Shown here piece by piece: positions 11,487-24,325 of a DNA stretch of 64,000 nt. A program made the translations under genes and the position numbers. This DNA comes from Parietaria judaica (lineage: Eukaryota > Streptophyta > Magnoliopsida > Rosales > Urticaceae). Under the pieces are notes generated by a model that saw only the letters and a list, made by a program, of their open reading frames with translations, did not search any database and was not told the origin of the DNA. The stretch spans positions 3,689,501-3,753,500 of the forward strand of contig OX940870.1 in assembly GCA_954871525.1 (NCBI GenBank). Reading direction: 5' to 3'. Numbering within the stretch: position 1 is the first letter of the stretch; the number at the start of each line of letters is the position of its first letter.

Positions 11487-14453
11487 ATGGCGGATATTCT
11501 GCTCGACGATCTCGCTTTCGTCGTCGATGACTTCGAAGACGACTTTGATTCCGATGATCAACCGAGTGAAAACGGCGACACGGATTCCGACTTCGATTTG
11601 GTGCGTACACGTAAATATACAGTAGTGTACTGCTTGCGAAATTCGGTTTTCTGACGCTAAGTGTTTCTTGATGTGAACAGAGCAAGCCGAAAACGGACAC
11701 TTCGGCTCTGGAAGCTAGAAACGGAAAGGATATTCAGGGAATCCCATGGGAGAGGCTGAATTTCTCCAGAGAGAGGTACCGCGAGACTCGGTTGAACCAG
11801 TACAAGAACTACGAGTCGCTCTCTCGCTCCCGCGAAGAGCTCGAAAAGGTTGGAATCTTCTTCTCTCTGATATTTCGGGAAAGAGCTTCAAGTGATTGTA
11901 TTGATCGTTGTGTTGGCCTGTCAGGACTGCTTGGATGTAGAGAGAGGAAAGGCCTTCTATGACTTCCATTACAGCACCAGGCTTGTCCGATCAACAATTA
12001 CTCATTTCCAGGTAGCGATCATCACTGTTTCCATCTGTGTTGGCTATTTTTTGGCACATTTTTTTTCATCACAATTACATAATTTTTAGCTTAGTGGACA
12101 TGAGTTTCCAGATTTTGCTTGTTTGTTTTGGTTCTGGATTCATGTTCACCAAATAATACTAACCCTCCTAAAGTATTCATATATTCCTATTATAATCTTG
12201 CTGAAAGCTTAAAGCCCTTGAGTACTGCTGATCCACTAGCTTAATCAAGTATTTGTTCTTGTCAATTATGGAGTGTATAACTTGTTAGACAAGCAACTTA
12301 ATCGAGGTCGATTCTCTGGTTATCTTATGTTTAGCTAATCAAAATAAAGTTTGACTTGTGATTGTTCTGTTTAACTATATATTAGCTGCTGATTATGTCA
12401 CTAATACTTGTTAGTTGTTTCTGCGTGCCGATATAATGTTTCTATCGATTGATGAACGTCATCAATCTGCGGCCTTAACCCCTTTCTGGCATTTGGGACT
12501 GCTATTTCTCTTTATTTCAGCCACTAATGAAGGTTGGGAGTTATGACTGAGCAGCTGGAGCTACACTGTTTATATGGTATGCTAGGAATAATCTCCGCGC
12601 TTAAGGGCTGTATTAGTAATTCCTGTAACTAATTAGTTTCCTTTCGGATGCGATCAGAGGCATTCAAATTTGCTTATTTGTGCAGCTTCTCATTAAATTT
12701 GCTTCTTTGTGCAGTTTCTCATTGTTCAGTTTACGTTGTTACTAGTATTCATGTGTATTACGATGATCAATTTGGTTCTTGAAATTCATAATCTCTGCTA
12801 ACCTAATCAGAATTGCAATGTTTATTGAAGTAGTTGACCGTTTTACGTTACAAATTCTGCAGTGCCTGTTGATATTGTTTGGTCCTTGTGTGAAGGGATT
12901 TTTGTGCTTGCCTCTACCACACAATGTTTTTGATGAACCGCATATCATCTCTCCTTGTTGCGTGGTAAAATTACTGATGTATCCTTGTGAATCTCTCTGT
13001 TATCTTGTGTAGCTAAGGAATCTTTTGTGGGCAACGTCAAAGCATGACGTATACCTGATGCAGAACTATACGGTAATGCATTGGTCCTCTTTGATGAAAC
13101 GAGGCAAAGAAGTGTTGAACGTGGCTAAGCCGATCGTGCCTACCTCGGTAAGGACGGGTTATTCTTAAATGGTTTGTGTAACTATTATATACTAAACGAA
13201 TGTTTTAATTGAGTGTAAGCACTATGCAGAAACATCCTGGATCAATGGAACAGCCGCTTTCTCGAGTTCAGATAAGCACCATGGCTGTGAAGGAGAATCT
13301 TCTTGTAGCAGGCGGCTTCCAGGGCGAGCTTATTTGCAAGGTTCCAATTGTTAAATGCTTCAATCTTCCATGGAAGATTCTAGTTTCTAATTTCGCTAAC
13401 GAAATTTTTTACATGTTTGAAACAGCAATTGAATAGTCCCGGAGTTTCTTTTGGCGCGAAGATAACGGCAGACGAGAATGCAATTACCAACACGGTGGAC
13501 ATTTACCAGAGCCCCAGGTACACTTGCTCCTTCACGAATCACCGAACACAGAGCCATACAAACCGACTCGTGATTAGTGACTCCCACTAACAAATTCCTG
13601 TCCTCAGCAACTCGAAGAGAATCATAACTGCCAACAATGATGCTAAAGTCAGGATTTTTGACGCCGAAACTTTTGCTGCACTCAATTGCTTTTCCTTCGA
13701 ATGGTCGGTCAACGTGAGTGCGATTTTGTCTCTAGTCTCGATACTCTTCTCCGATCGTCTTCGTGTATCTAAGCTTCTTTTGTGATAATCCTGCCCTGCA
13801 GAACACTTCCGCAAGTCCTGATGGCAAGTTGCTTGCGGTCCTTGGGGACAGCACCGAGTGCTCTATCGCTGATGCTGAGTCTGGGAAAGTGAGTTACCCA
13901 TATATAAGTATCATTAAATAGCTATTAGCAGCTTCCCTTAAATGTGTATTTCTCTTAACTCGTGTTCATATCACCGGAACTGTAAACCCTAATCGGTCAA
14001 TTATCATTGATAAAAAAATTTCCCGGTCGCCTTTGGCAGGTTGTTGGGAGCCTGAAGGGGCACTTGGACTACTCTTTTGCCTCGGCTTGGCACCCCGACG
14101 GGCGCATTTTGGCCACCGGAAACCAAGACACAACATGTAGATTGTGGGACATCAGAAACATGTCCGAGTCCCTCGCGGTGCTCAAGGGCAGAATGGGCGC
14201 GATAAGGACCGTAAAGTTCACCGCGGACGGGCGGTTCCTGGCCATGGCCGAGCCTGCGGACTTCGTCCACGTCGTCGATGCTCACTCCGGCTACTCCAAA
14301 GCTCAAGAGATCGACATATTCGGCGAGATTGCCGGAATATCGTTCAGCCCCGACGCGGAAGCGCTTTTTGTCGGCGTGGCGGATCGCACGTACGGTGGTC
14401 TGTTGGAGTTCAACTTGAGGCATTTTAACCAGTATCTTGAGGATGTGTTTTGA
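11487..14453 (+). CDS. WD40-repeat (transducin-like) protein, C2A9.03-like plant family
   Basis: Nine exons with GT-AG introns and consistent phase: 11487-11600, 11681-11848, 11925-12011, 13013-13147, 13230-13340, 13426-13517, 13608-13713, 13802-13888 and 14040-14453. The product is 437 residues. The N-terminus is strongly acidic (repeated D/E in residues 6-37), followed by the family block GIPWERLNFSRERYRETRLN and RNLLWATSKHDVYLMQNYTV. The C-terminal half is a WD40 beta-propeller: SKRIITANNDAKVRIFD, ASPDGKLLAVLGD, GHLDYSFASAWHPDGRILAT then CRLWDIRN, and TVKFTADGRFLAMAEP. Intron 3 is about 1 kb. From memory, Arabidopsis At1g78070 and At1g36070 are close relatives and are also neighbours of RAP2.4-type genes. 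The role is unknown; a scaffold function is typical of the fold. Confidence 0.93.
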
Positions 14454-15645
14454 TGAGTTATAGTCTCTTCTAGTAGGTGATAATGTGTGTATTACAACTA
14501 GAGGAATTCGCACGGAGAGGACTTGTCTTTTTATTGGGTCCTTTCTTTCTTTGATTTTCATTTCCGATTATGATATAAATAGTCCACGTCAGTTTGTAAT
14601 TGTAATTTATAGACTTTCATCTTTTAAAGGCCAAGTCCTTGTATCAACGATAGTAGAATAATAACAAAGAATGAGAAATCATCTATTTCCTCTCTACAAA
14701 AAGTCAAAATAAAGTTGGACTTTGTCTTTTTTGTAATTCTTTTTAATAGTGACTCGACAGAAAATTAACGAGTTAAAAGAAGAAGTTTGATACAATTTAG
14801 CTGATAGTCAAAACTAGTAAATAAATAGGACTAGTAGATTTGAAAACCTAAAAGCTTGATGAGCCAATGCAACTGATATATGTTCAACAACAAAATTGTC
14901 TTTCATATCAATACAAGATCTCTGTTAGGTGAGGTACACTTTTTTTTATTTATTTAAAAAATCAGTTTCAGCCGTGCATAACATTCTGAAATCGCATTAT
15001 TAGGAGGAGATCGCAGCAAGCTCCGTTACAAGCACCGCGCATGCGCGGGAGATTGCTTCGTAGAAAGCCCGACACAAACCTCTCTTCACCATCTTGTACC
15101 ATGCTTAACCTGTTGGTTATCATTGTAATGATAGGAACTGGGCTGTGCAATGCATTAACCCCAAAGGCCAATTATACGTGGCCCATGTAACGTAGCATAT
15201 GAAGATAATAAACATTGACTTAATCATCATTCTTTATTCTTACCTGTGATATTGTCCACCATACAAACCAACCAACCAATTAACCAATTTTGTTTGGCCT
15301 AGAGATAAACCCACTACAATATTCTTCTAGAGGTCTTGGGTTCGATCTCAGCGAGACGAAAAGTTTCTGATGAACTAGAAACCAACTGCATATCCAAAGT
15401 CCATGCCTCATTTCTCATGTTAAGATAGGCTCAAATTTTGCACACGGTTATTGGTCTTGTCCCAGTTCTAGTACTTGTCACGGAATGTTTGTAAAAAAAA
15501 AGTAAATTTAGTTTTAAAATCATGGTAAAAACCAAATAATAATCAAAGACTCAATATATTTTTGTTAGAATAAGTAACAACCTCAAAATAGTTTGACAAA
15601 ACTTTTACACTAACTTCTGTAAGAAGTAACCCCACCGGAAGGGCA
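14454..15645. other. Intergenic between convergent WD40 and RPAC1 genes
   Basis: The interval contains the two 3' UTRs and AT-rich spacer; no gene is recognised. At 15337-15347 GGTTCGATCTC resembles a Pol III B box, but there is no convincing A box or tRNA fold, so I do not call a SINE. Confidence 0.5.
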
Positions 15646-18234
15646 TCAAGAAAGATCGGCAATTACGCGCTCGCACTTGTCCTCCAAAATCTTTACGGCT
15701 TCGGTGAACAAAACCTCGGGGGGCAAGGCTCCAGTTGATTCGATGGTAACTGAAGAGAAAATGAAGCACAGTTAGATATCCGTATACGAAGCTTGATATA
15801 TGTTATACATTGATAACGAAATCAATCACTTACATATGAAATGATTTTTAACGCGACGCAACGAAACACGATCCTCCCATTCTTTACCGCCCCTAATGCA
15901 CTCCCTGCAAAGTGTGCAGGACCGTGGTCGAACTACGTTCGCCCTTTTCTTACCTGAACAAAAAAAAAATTACACTTTTAGAAACACCAATACGGAAGAG
16001 CACAAATGAACCTACATTTGGAACCATGGAATTAAACTTTATTCACCTTGGCCGATGTCTTCAATATCAAAGACGTTAACGGGGCATCTACGAACGAGTT
16101 CTTCTGCTGCCTCGCCTTCGACGTCTTTGAGTAAAACAACCTAAAATTGACATTATAACGTGCAATGTTGTGAATAACGTATTTAAGCCTCGAGGCGTTT
16201 TCTCGCCTTGCCTCAAGGCGTATAGCCTCGAAGCGTTCGAGGCGTAAGCCTTAATAAATATTATATAATTATTTAAAAATAATATAAATAAGATAGATAA
16301 AATAATTTTTTAAAATAAAGCCTAATCCAAACACTTAAACTTAAAAATTCAAAAACTTAAAGACTCAAACCCTTAAAAACTTTAAGACTCAAACACTCAA
16401 AAGACTTAAAAAATCAGAAACTTAAAAACTTAAAAAGCATAAAATATTTATATAGTAGGGTTTTGTTTTTAAATTGATATCATACCTCATACGTATTAAT
16501 TATTAGCATTAAAATAGGTAACAATATTCTGATTCCTGAATATTAGGTTAATAAAAAAAAAGATATGAAATATTAATAATATATTAAAAATTAACTCGAA
16601 GATTTGGAAAGATTTGGAAAAAAATCACAGAATATCATTTTAAGCCTCGAGGCGTCGCCTCGAGGCGACAAAATAACGACCGAGGCGCACGCCGAGGCGC
16701 ACGCCTCAATCTTCCCTTCCGAGGCGTAAGCCTCGTTGCGAAATTGCCATGCGCCTCACTGAGGCGCGCCTCAATGTCGTTTTTCACAACATTGATAACG
16801 TGTATATATATCATCATACATCCTCATTATAATGTCTATGAACGCAAACCGAAGGATATTTGATTACCTCTGGAAGCATTCTATACCAAGCCGTAGCCAC
16901 CGGGGACCATTTAGCATGAGTCTTACCAATGCCTTTGACGGCGTGTGCTTCCACTTCAATTTCCTACAAGAGAAAAGATATCAATGGAAAACGAGATGGA
17001 GCTGGAGAAGTTCATCAAATTAGTAAAATAGAATGTCCTTGAGCATTAGCCAATGCAAGACGAGAGGAACAACAGAATTACCTGGCCCGCAGCCAGCTTA
17101 GAAATTAAGATATTATCCATGACGCTAATCGGGTTGTTGGAAAATTCTGGCAGAGAATCCTGGCTGCTAGTGAATGACGTGTATGTCCTTGGTGTCGAGG
17201 CTGAAACTGTCTTCCGGTCTTCCGTTTCCAACACAAGTTCACTCCCGTTCGGCAACCACTTCAATTCTGTCGACTTAACTGCATCGTGACATTGCTCGTG
17301 TGAGTGTCCAAACTAGGCGGCACAAGTAGACGAGCACTTTGCTTGTACAAAGAAAGAGAAAACATACCTAATAAACGAGGCTGACCTTGCTCGCATCGCA
17401 CGTGGAGTTTGAAGACAATGGTATTCTTCTCATTGGGAGCATTATTTTCTAGTAAAAGTAAAAAAAGACGCCTTTAATTTCAATCACATAATAGAATTAA
17501 AAAAAAATAGTGTCAAGTCAAACCTGCAAACTCAAACAATCTCGGGTCCGCCTGGACAGGAATCAACCCCAACCTGTGGGAAAGAACTTCATCTTGAACA
17601 ACCGATGTGTTATTCGCAATCAGAACCTTTTCAATGGCCATTGTCGGAACCTACAAGTAGAAAAAAATAGAACGACGACGCTTAAGAAACAAAATCCGAA
17701 CCACAAATCACCTTACAAGTACACATTAGTAGTTCACTTTATGAATTAAGGTACAAAAATAACGAAATGTAAGATTGAAATGAAGTACCTCGGATATAAT
17801 GATCCTACGAAACGCGTTGGCAACGGTGGGATCGATACCGACCATGTCGAACTCCATGTCCTCGTCGGTCAATCTAATAACTTCAACTCGGAAATCGTCG
17901 CAGAAAGTGTCAAGCCTCACAGTGTTATCCACTCCCAGCATTGCGTAGGCACCAGAGTAGTGCACCGGATCAGTCTGAAACAAAAACAATCACTTCCTGA
18001 ATCACAATCTAGCTAAATGATGAGACGAGATAGAGATGAGTCTTTGCTTACGTGAATGGGCGCGTCGGCTTTGCAGTCGACGCGCGTTCGCTGGAAGTCG
18101 AGATGAGGAGGCAATTGCCCCATGGGAACATCGGAGAGCTTGTCCAGCCACTGAAGCCCCTGCTTCGCCGCCTCCACGGACCCCACCGACTCCGTCTCCG
18201 ACTCCGACATGCTCTCCGATGTGGTTCTCGCCAT
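15646..18234 (-). CDS. RPAC1: RNA polymerase I and III subunit RPAC1 (AC40-type)
   Basis: Nine minus-strand exons with GT-AG introns: 18234-18052, 17974-17789, 17650-17524, 17448-17368, 17278-17082, 16963-16868, 16140-16047, 15953-15834 and 15749-15646. They encode 395 residues, normal for plant RPAC1. The RpoA-like dimerisation domain shows [17 protein letters not shown] followed by [31 protein letters not shown] and ADPRLFEF. Later blocks are [32 protein letters not shown] and [15 protein letters not shown]. Cys334, Cys337 and Cys340 (SCTLCREC) look like metal ligands. The N-terminus is Ser/Glu-rich. The protein pairs with AC19 as the alpha-like assembly platform of Pol I and Pol III in the nucleus. 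Intron 6 is long because a 632-bp hAT MITE sits in it; splice sites are intact. Confidence 0.95.
16163..16794. mobile_element. hAT MITE inside RPAC1 intron 6, rich in GCCTCGAGGCG palindromes
   Basis: A perfect 8-bp target duplication ATAACGTG (16155-16162 and 16795-16802) surrounds ends with a perfect 12-bp inverted repeat, CAATGTTGTGAA and TTCACAACATTG. Both subterminal zones are packed with GCCTCGAGGCG-type palindromes and GAGGCG words (16191-16250 and 16642-16775). The middle is AT-rich with degenerate ACTTAAAAACTT and ACTCAAAC repeats. No transposase frame is present. The element starts 23 bp from exon 7, close to its acceptor site. Confidence 0.93.
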
Positions 18235-19293
18235 CTTTCAGAGCTCGGAGAGAGAGGGTTTAGGGCTCTACAGCAAACAGATGCTGAGATTTAGGGCTTT
18301 GGGTTTTTCATGGGTCAAGAAACGACACGGTTCGTTGAAAGTGACAACTACTTTTGTGTAACACGACATTGGATTTGAAAACGACAAAGATGTCAATCCC
18401 AACAAATATGATACTTGGTGCGTATAATTCGATACAATTACTACAAACGTGTCGCAATTCCCAAGTCACAGCTCGAAAGCTCGCCGAATCGAAGACGCAC
18501 CTGTAGTCGATGGATGTTCAGGAGCCGAGAGCAGAAGCTTCTGGACGCTCACCGGCGTCGGAAAGAAGCGGCGAGATGAGGATCGGAGAGCCGCGACGGA
18601 GGCGAGAGGAAGACGAAATGCAAATGAGTCACTAGTCTAACTCACACGAACCCTAATTTGAAAATATCCACTAAAAATATTAAAAAGACAAATAAATAAT
18701 TAATACAAATAGAGTATTAAACAGGGGTACTGGGTATCAGGTTCTTAGAATTTTAATACTCGATACCTGTATCCGGTTCTAATTCGGATTCTGGTTTGAA
18801 ATCTAAATCTGGATATAGCTTTAGATTTGAATTTTTAGCCGGTTTCCGAGTTTTATTTACACTCCTACGGTATGTATGAAACAGAATTATGAACCTTAAA
18901 TTATGAAAGAAAAAAATAATTATTTATGTAATCGGATAATAAAACCGGATACCAAATATTCGGATTTTTAAAAGTTAAACCTGGTATCCGAACCCGAAAT
19001 CCATATTCAGATTTTAAAATCGGATACGGATTCGGATTGGATTTCATACCGGATTCCAGAGTTCATTTACACCTGTAGTGGCAATATGGGGCCTGACACG
19101 AAACATGGTACGGTTACGAAATGATGTAAATGAGTTTAGATCTTATCGTGTTGAACACGACTAAACAACGAGTGAGCATGACACAATATTTAGGTTTAGT
19201 TTTTTTTAGAGAAAAGAAGTTTCATTTATGCATTTTAGGTATTTGTGGCAAAAGTACCAAGAACCTCATAATATGCGTTTCAAATGTACTACT
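18235..19293. other. RPAC1 upstream region and decayed repeats
   Basis: The first part is the RPAC1 5' region. A GC-rich islet at about 18470-18640 carries a short open frame without recognisable protein content. From about 18720 to 19075 the sequence alternates CCGGATACC, TCGGATTC and CCGGTTTCC words between AACAGGGGTACTGGG and TTTACACCTGTAG. This is reminiscent of the element at 6835-7501, but diverged and without a clear target duplication. Confidence 0.4.
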
Positions 19294-19871
19294 TTAGTCA
19301 CAACTATAACTAACAAAATAGCAAATACAAAGTGTAAACTCCATATTTCCTCCTTGCCATTTCTTTTCCAGGACGCTTTCTGTTGATCCATTTTTCGGTG
19401 AATAATTGTTGAGGGCGATTTTCACCGTCCTTTTCCAGTCACAAAGATAATCTAAGAATGTGAACAATAATGATGGGTTGAATATCTCCGTTTTATTATA
19501 AAGGATAGGGTTCAGTTTCTTCCATTTTGTAGCTTGGACAAATGAATTATAGCTAAGATTGATGAACGGAAGGATAGAGCCGAACAACCCTTGGTTTTCG
19601 AGGCTCGAGACCGTGACTCGCTGATTGCTTGGGTCACAAGTTACGCCAAACCAAGTGCAGAAATGGTAATTTAAAGTCGTTCCACATCTTCATGTCTCCT
19701 CTGGGATCTTCCTTTATAAGCCAACAGATCTGACTCATTATCATTGCTTAATGTTGCTGAAGCTGAAGACATAGTTTTGCTCATCCCCACAAGGATAAGC
19801 GAGTAGAGAAATACTGGAATCCAAATTTCAGTTATCTTTATTTTTTCTTTCAGATTTTGAAAAATTGACAT
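19294..19871 (-). pseudogene. LRR receptor-like kinase N-terminal fragment (frameshifted)
   Basis: Read on the minus strand, a frame from 19871 has a signal-peptide-like start (WIPVFLYSLILVGMSK) and then NDNESDLLAYKG, the opening of a plant LRRNT_2 domain. It stops at 19671. In a second frame, from about 19675, FCTWFGVTC, DPSNQRVTVSSLENQGLFGSI and LSYNSF follow. That is the standard continuation of the LRR-XII receptor-kinase N-terminus (W-x-GVTC, then the first leucine-rich repeat). So one gene start is split by a frameshift near 19672-19690. No further repeats, transmembrane segment or kinase domain follow. Beyond about 19540 the frame stays open to 19294 but has no recognisable similarity. 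It is probably a dead fragment. Confidence 0.68.
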
Positions 19872-22800
19872 CTCATGAAGATAATTGTATATATATAATT
19901 ATATATATGTGTATAAGGATCTTTGGTTTTAAATGCAAATTTTGAGCTTAGGTGAAGAAGCCATCCGTGAAACTCTAGATTATCTCTCTGCACGCGATAG
20001 CGGAGCTAGCCTTTTAGTTCAACCGAAGCACTAGTTATATTAATTTTACCGAGTTAATAAAAATGACATTTAACTTTCTATGTTTATTTATGTGTTTTTA
20101 TCTTTATAAGTGGGTCAAAACTCATAATATTAGTGAGAAAATGTGCGATTAATTTACGTAGCATGTTCTGCAATATATCAAGAAAAATAAAAGAGCAACA
20201 AAATCTTAATTAATATTTCTATAATAGTTCTAAAAAAATAAGAAGCTAAAAAAAAGATAACATATAAATAATAAGAGATAAATCTCAATATCTCATACAT
20301 AAAACATAGGGAATGTCTTGAGTGTGTTCCACAATAAAATTTGTCACTTAAATAACATAATTACAATATCAATTCATTAATTTTTTTTCTTTTAATATTT
20401 GAGCGTACGCACGAGCATACGCTCGTGCATATGTAGCTCAGCCTATGCAGGCAAACAATTATCGATGAAATGCGGTGAATTCTTTTAAGACTTACTCAAC
20501 TTTTTGGTGCAACAAGTTATTGTATTTGCCATCTGAAATAATAAATAAGGTCGGACAAAGAAGAAGAAAAAAAGTAAGTAGGGTTAAGCTTTTAAACAAA
20601 AAGAAAAAAATACTTTTAAGAAGAAATTCTAGTTGCTTACTTTTACGCAACATTCCATATTTCCATCGACGCTCTCTAATGCCCAAATCTTCTTCTTTTC
20701 TCTTTTCCATTTCCTCAGCATTTCTTTCACATTCAAACTTTGATGTCGTTTACCACAAAACTTGTCATAACGAGAGGAAAAGATAATGCCGGCAAAAGTA
20801 TTTAAGGTGTAATCAATTACCGTAACGAGTTCCCAAGTTCACTAATAAGTAGATCCGTACAATTCCGTCCAATTTCTTTAAAAAGCTAATACAATTAAAT
20901 TATATATAAAAAAAAGTAAAGTAAAATTATATAGAGATGACACAATTTTTAAGAAAAATTATACAAATTCGTAATGTTTTTAGTAAAAACTGAAGAAAAA
21001 CAAAACTATTATTTCACTAAATTTGGGTATTTTTCTATTGTAAAAAGAATTAAAGTATCATCAACGTAGTTGACTAGACTAAGGTATTTTTCCCGCTATA
21101 TCATAAGAGAAAATAAGAACAAAAAAATAGTTCCGTGTACAAAATTGAAAGAAAAAATAGTCATGTGCAAATGTCGTAGAAGAGTCGTGAAAAAATAAAA
21201 ACTTTACCATATCTTTAATATCTTGAAAAATAGCGACGTAGAAACCACTCCGAAAAAGACAGGAGAGGCCCGTTGGGCCCCATTGAATTATCTTCCGTGA
21301 CCAATTTCCCAAAGCTTCCAAATTTAATTAAAATTGTAAATAGAAAGAAAACAAATAGAGCTTAGCATATGGGGTTTTTTAGAGCCTTTTTTCTTTTAAA
21401 TGATAAGGCCTTGACTCAGATGTGACATATTTTGTTTGAGACATAGTTTTCCTTCTCCTCTGATGTGTAACCCTAATCTCAGTATAGTGTGGCCAAACGA
21501 CACTCAATTATTTAGTTTGAAAATAGGTCACCTAGTTCTAGACAGGTAAATAATGCACGTGAAAAAACAAACATGTACTAATAATTTATGTTTGGTTGAT
21601 CCTGTAGCTAAGCCGGTAAACCGATAACACGGGACAAGTAAACCGAAATCGAGATGACATATGAAGATTTATTTGTAATTGGTTAACTATGACATAGATT
21701 GTCTAGTTAAAGTTATACTATATTAAAAAAAGATTATAAACTTGTGTGTCTCAAGTCTACTTCTAATTCTAAGTATAAATTGCTTATTTGTGTATTTTAT
21801 ATAAATTTAGCAAGGTTTAATCTCTAAACAATTGGTCTATATATGAGGTTCGATCCTTGAAGCAAGGTTGATGTTAATATAATGAGATGGAAAATGATGG
21901 AATTTAAGAGTTCAAACTTCAAATGTTGGTTTCTGGTTTTGAAGTTTGAAGCACAAATTTTCGAAGTTGGTTGGTTTTAGACAAAAAGATATTTGAATAT
22001 TCGTTTTCTTCCTATCACATGGGCTTTATATTCGGAATTTAAGTAGTTATGAGTTATGACAATAAATAATCGACATAAAAATATTTCAGATATGAAAAAA
22101 AAAGAAATATGAATTTCCGCCGATAAATCTTGCATGAAAAACAAAGCTGTTTGACACGTAGTGTGAACAACACATGGCATCTTTTCTAAGCTCGTCTTAT
22201 ATGTAATTAATTAGTATGTGATATAAAGGCATAATTACGGCAAAAGTTTCAAAATAACATGGCATGTTTTTTTAATTTTCAAGTTTAGGGATTAAATACC
22301 TGAAGTCATAATTTGTGTATTTTCTAATGATTCGGCCTGATATGTTTCAATTATTGTTGAGTTTTTACACATGTACAATTCAAATTAACACATTTTTCTC
22401 ACTGTTTGAGAATTCTTTTATGTTAAATAATAAATATTGTAATTTGAGACATACACACGTAAATAGAGCTCTCGAAACATGTCTGATTGTCTGTGGCAAG
22501 TGGCCACAATTTGATTTAACCAGCCCTTCGTGCACGGGTTTAGTCATATCACCAATTTTTATTTTATTTTTAAATATTTAAAAATAACAACTATTAATTA
22601 TAAAAATATGGGGACGGGTTTGCTCGTTCCCAGACATGGAGCCTGCCTACATTTATCTCTGGATTGACCCAGATGCGGTGTCCTCTAGAATCGTGGGCAT
22701 GCAGCCCACCCGCAGACTGCCTGTCCCATCTAGAGATATATTAAAGAAAAAATAAACTAGTCGGAAACATAAATTTTATGCTTTTGAGTATTTAATCCGC

Positions 22801-24042
22801 TGTGTGAGATTATATCACACAATTTTAACAAAACATAGGTATTTTTACCACAACTATACCTTAAAATAACCATCCTAGCATAACCGGACGTTAACATTTT
22901 TTTTTTTTTTTTGAGAGATGGACGTTAACATTTAACAAACACTACTCAGTTAATGTAAGTAACTCGTATCTCAAAAAAGGCACTGGAAACTATTAGCGAA
23001 TACTAAACAAAGATTAATAGATAAATATAATAATAATTACACTGTGACTGTGTGTGTGAACGCGTGAGAAAGTGACAATTCTCAGGTTCCAATAAGATTC
23101 AGAGTTTGTCATGAGAATTGCATAAACAAATACACAGCCTTTGGATTTGGCTAACTTCCATTTCTGTCACACAAAATATAACATTTCAAATCAATCAATT
23201 ACATGTGAACTTCTTCTCATCACTATTAATTATAATAATAATCTTCACTTTTTGAGCTATTTTTGGCTTTTCAATTTTATTCAAATTTAAAGAAAAAAAG
23301 AACCAGGTTCTAGGAAGAATATAAAGTTTGCTATCCAGTAACATTAGAAAGCATAAATCCTATTAGAAGAAAAATAAAAATAGAAAGTGTGACACATATT
23401 ATTAATTTAAGGTTCTTTATTTATGAAGTCCCATACTCTCCTCAAATCATGTCTCTATAGCCCAAAGATTTAGGCTTTTTCTTCAATTGGAATTCAATAT
23501 ACGAACCTAAAAGTGAAGGTAATTACCGCGTAAAACACCCATCATTACTTTCACTTCTATTAAAATAAAATAAAACAGGTATACAAATAAAATGGTAATA
23601 AAAAACTTTTGCTTAATAACATTTATTTTAAGGTTATTAGCGGTAAACGTACTTAAATTGTTTGAAAATTAGACGGAACGAAGTTAATAAAAAATTTATG
23701 ACAAAAATATCAAAGTTTACCGAATTGGTAGACATCATCATTTTTTCCGTTAATTTTTTTTTTTTACTTTCATCAGTGATGATGCCAATAAGAAATAAAC
23801 TCAAACAATCATGAATGTAAACACAGATTCTTACAACATAAACAATACAAATTCTCATTTTTCTCTCTCGAATTCTCGATCCATCTCCTCGCTCTATAGC
23901 ATCGTGACTTGTGGTGTGACGTCCTAACCCATAAAAATAGTGAAGAAAAAATTAACTAAAAAGTGTTTTAAGGTCTTTCATCCGCCACAAAAGATCAACT
24001 TGAATATTTTTACACTTTTTTTAATGAACTATGTGCCATAAA
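19872..24042. other. Long AT-rich intergenic stretch
   Basis: No gene is recognised over about 4 kb. Noted features are a small perfect hairpin GCACGAGC-ATAC-GCTCGTGC (20409-20428) and a GC-richer patch at about 22610-22735 (GGGGACGGGTTTGCTCG, later GGGCATGCAGCCCACCCGC). The patch looks like the remains of a GC-patterned MITE. Short open frames here have no protein-like composition. Confidence 0.5.
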
Positions 24043-24050
24043 TTTCCAAA

Positions 24051-24317
24051 GGGAAACTTCAGTTTGTATGCCCGGTAGAGCATGTGTTTTCAAAAAAGTA
24101 CCGGAGTTTGTTAAATTACAAAACTATGCTCCCAACACACTTTTTGTCTTTACATAAACATTTTTAAACACTTTAAAATATGCTCCAAAAACTGTATATG
24201 TATACATAAACACTTTTTGTCTTTACATACACTTTTGGGGCATAATTTTGTAATTTAACAAATTTAGGTACTTTTTTAAAAATATATATTGTCCGGACAT
24301 ACAAACCGAAGTTTCCC
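24051..24317. mobile_element. MITE with long terminal inverted repeats
   Basis: The 267-bp element starts GGGAAACTTCAGTTTGTATG and ends with the matching reverse complement (CATACAAACCGAAGTTTCCC). Inverted similarity continues for about 90-100 bp on each side (AAAAAAGTACC, TTGTTAAATTACAAAA). Direct 8-bp repeats TTTCCAAA flank it (24043-24050 and 24318-24325). It has no coding capacity, and a transcript could fold into one long hairpin. The 8-bp duplication favours hAT, but the long arms also occur in Mutator-type MITEs. Confidence 0.82.
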
Positions 24318-24325
24318 TTTCCAAA

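Noticed and set aside
15290..15370. SINE-like B box GGTTCGATCTC
   Set aside because: No convincing A box, fold or target duplication; only a single box match.
18449..18640. 63-codon frame upstream of RPAC1
   Set aside because: Either strand gives only Arg/Ser-rich low-complexity peptides; a 5' exon of an unseen gene cannot be shown.
21826..21870. Another B-box-like GGTTCGATCC
   Set aside because: No matching A box at a plausible distance and no cloverleaf.
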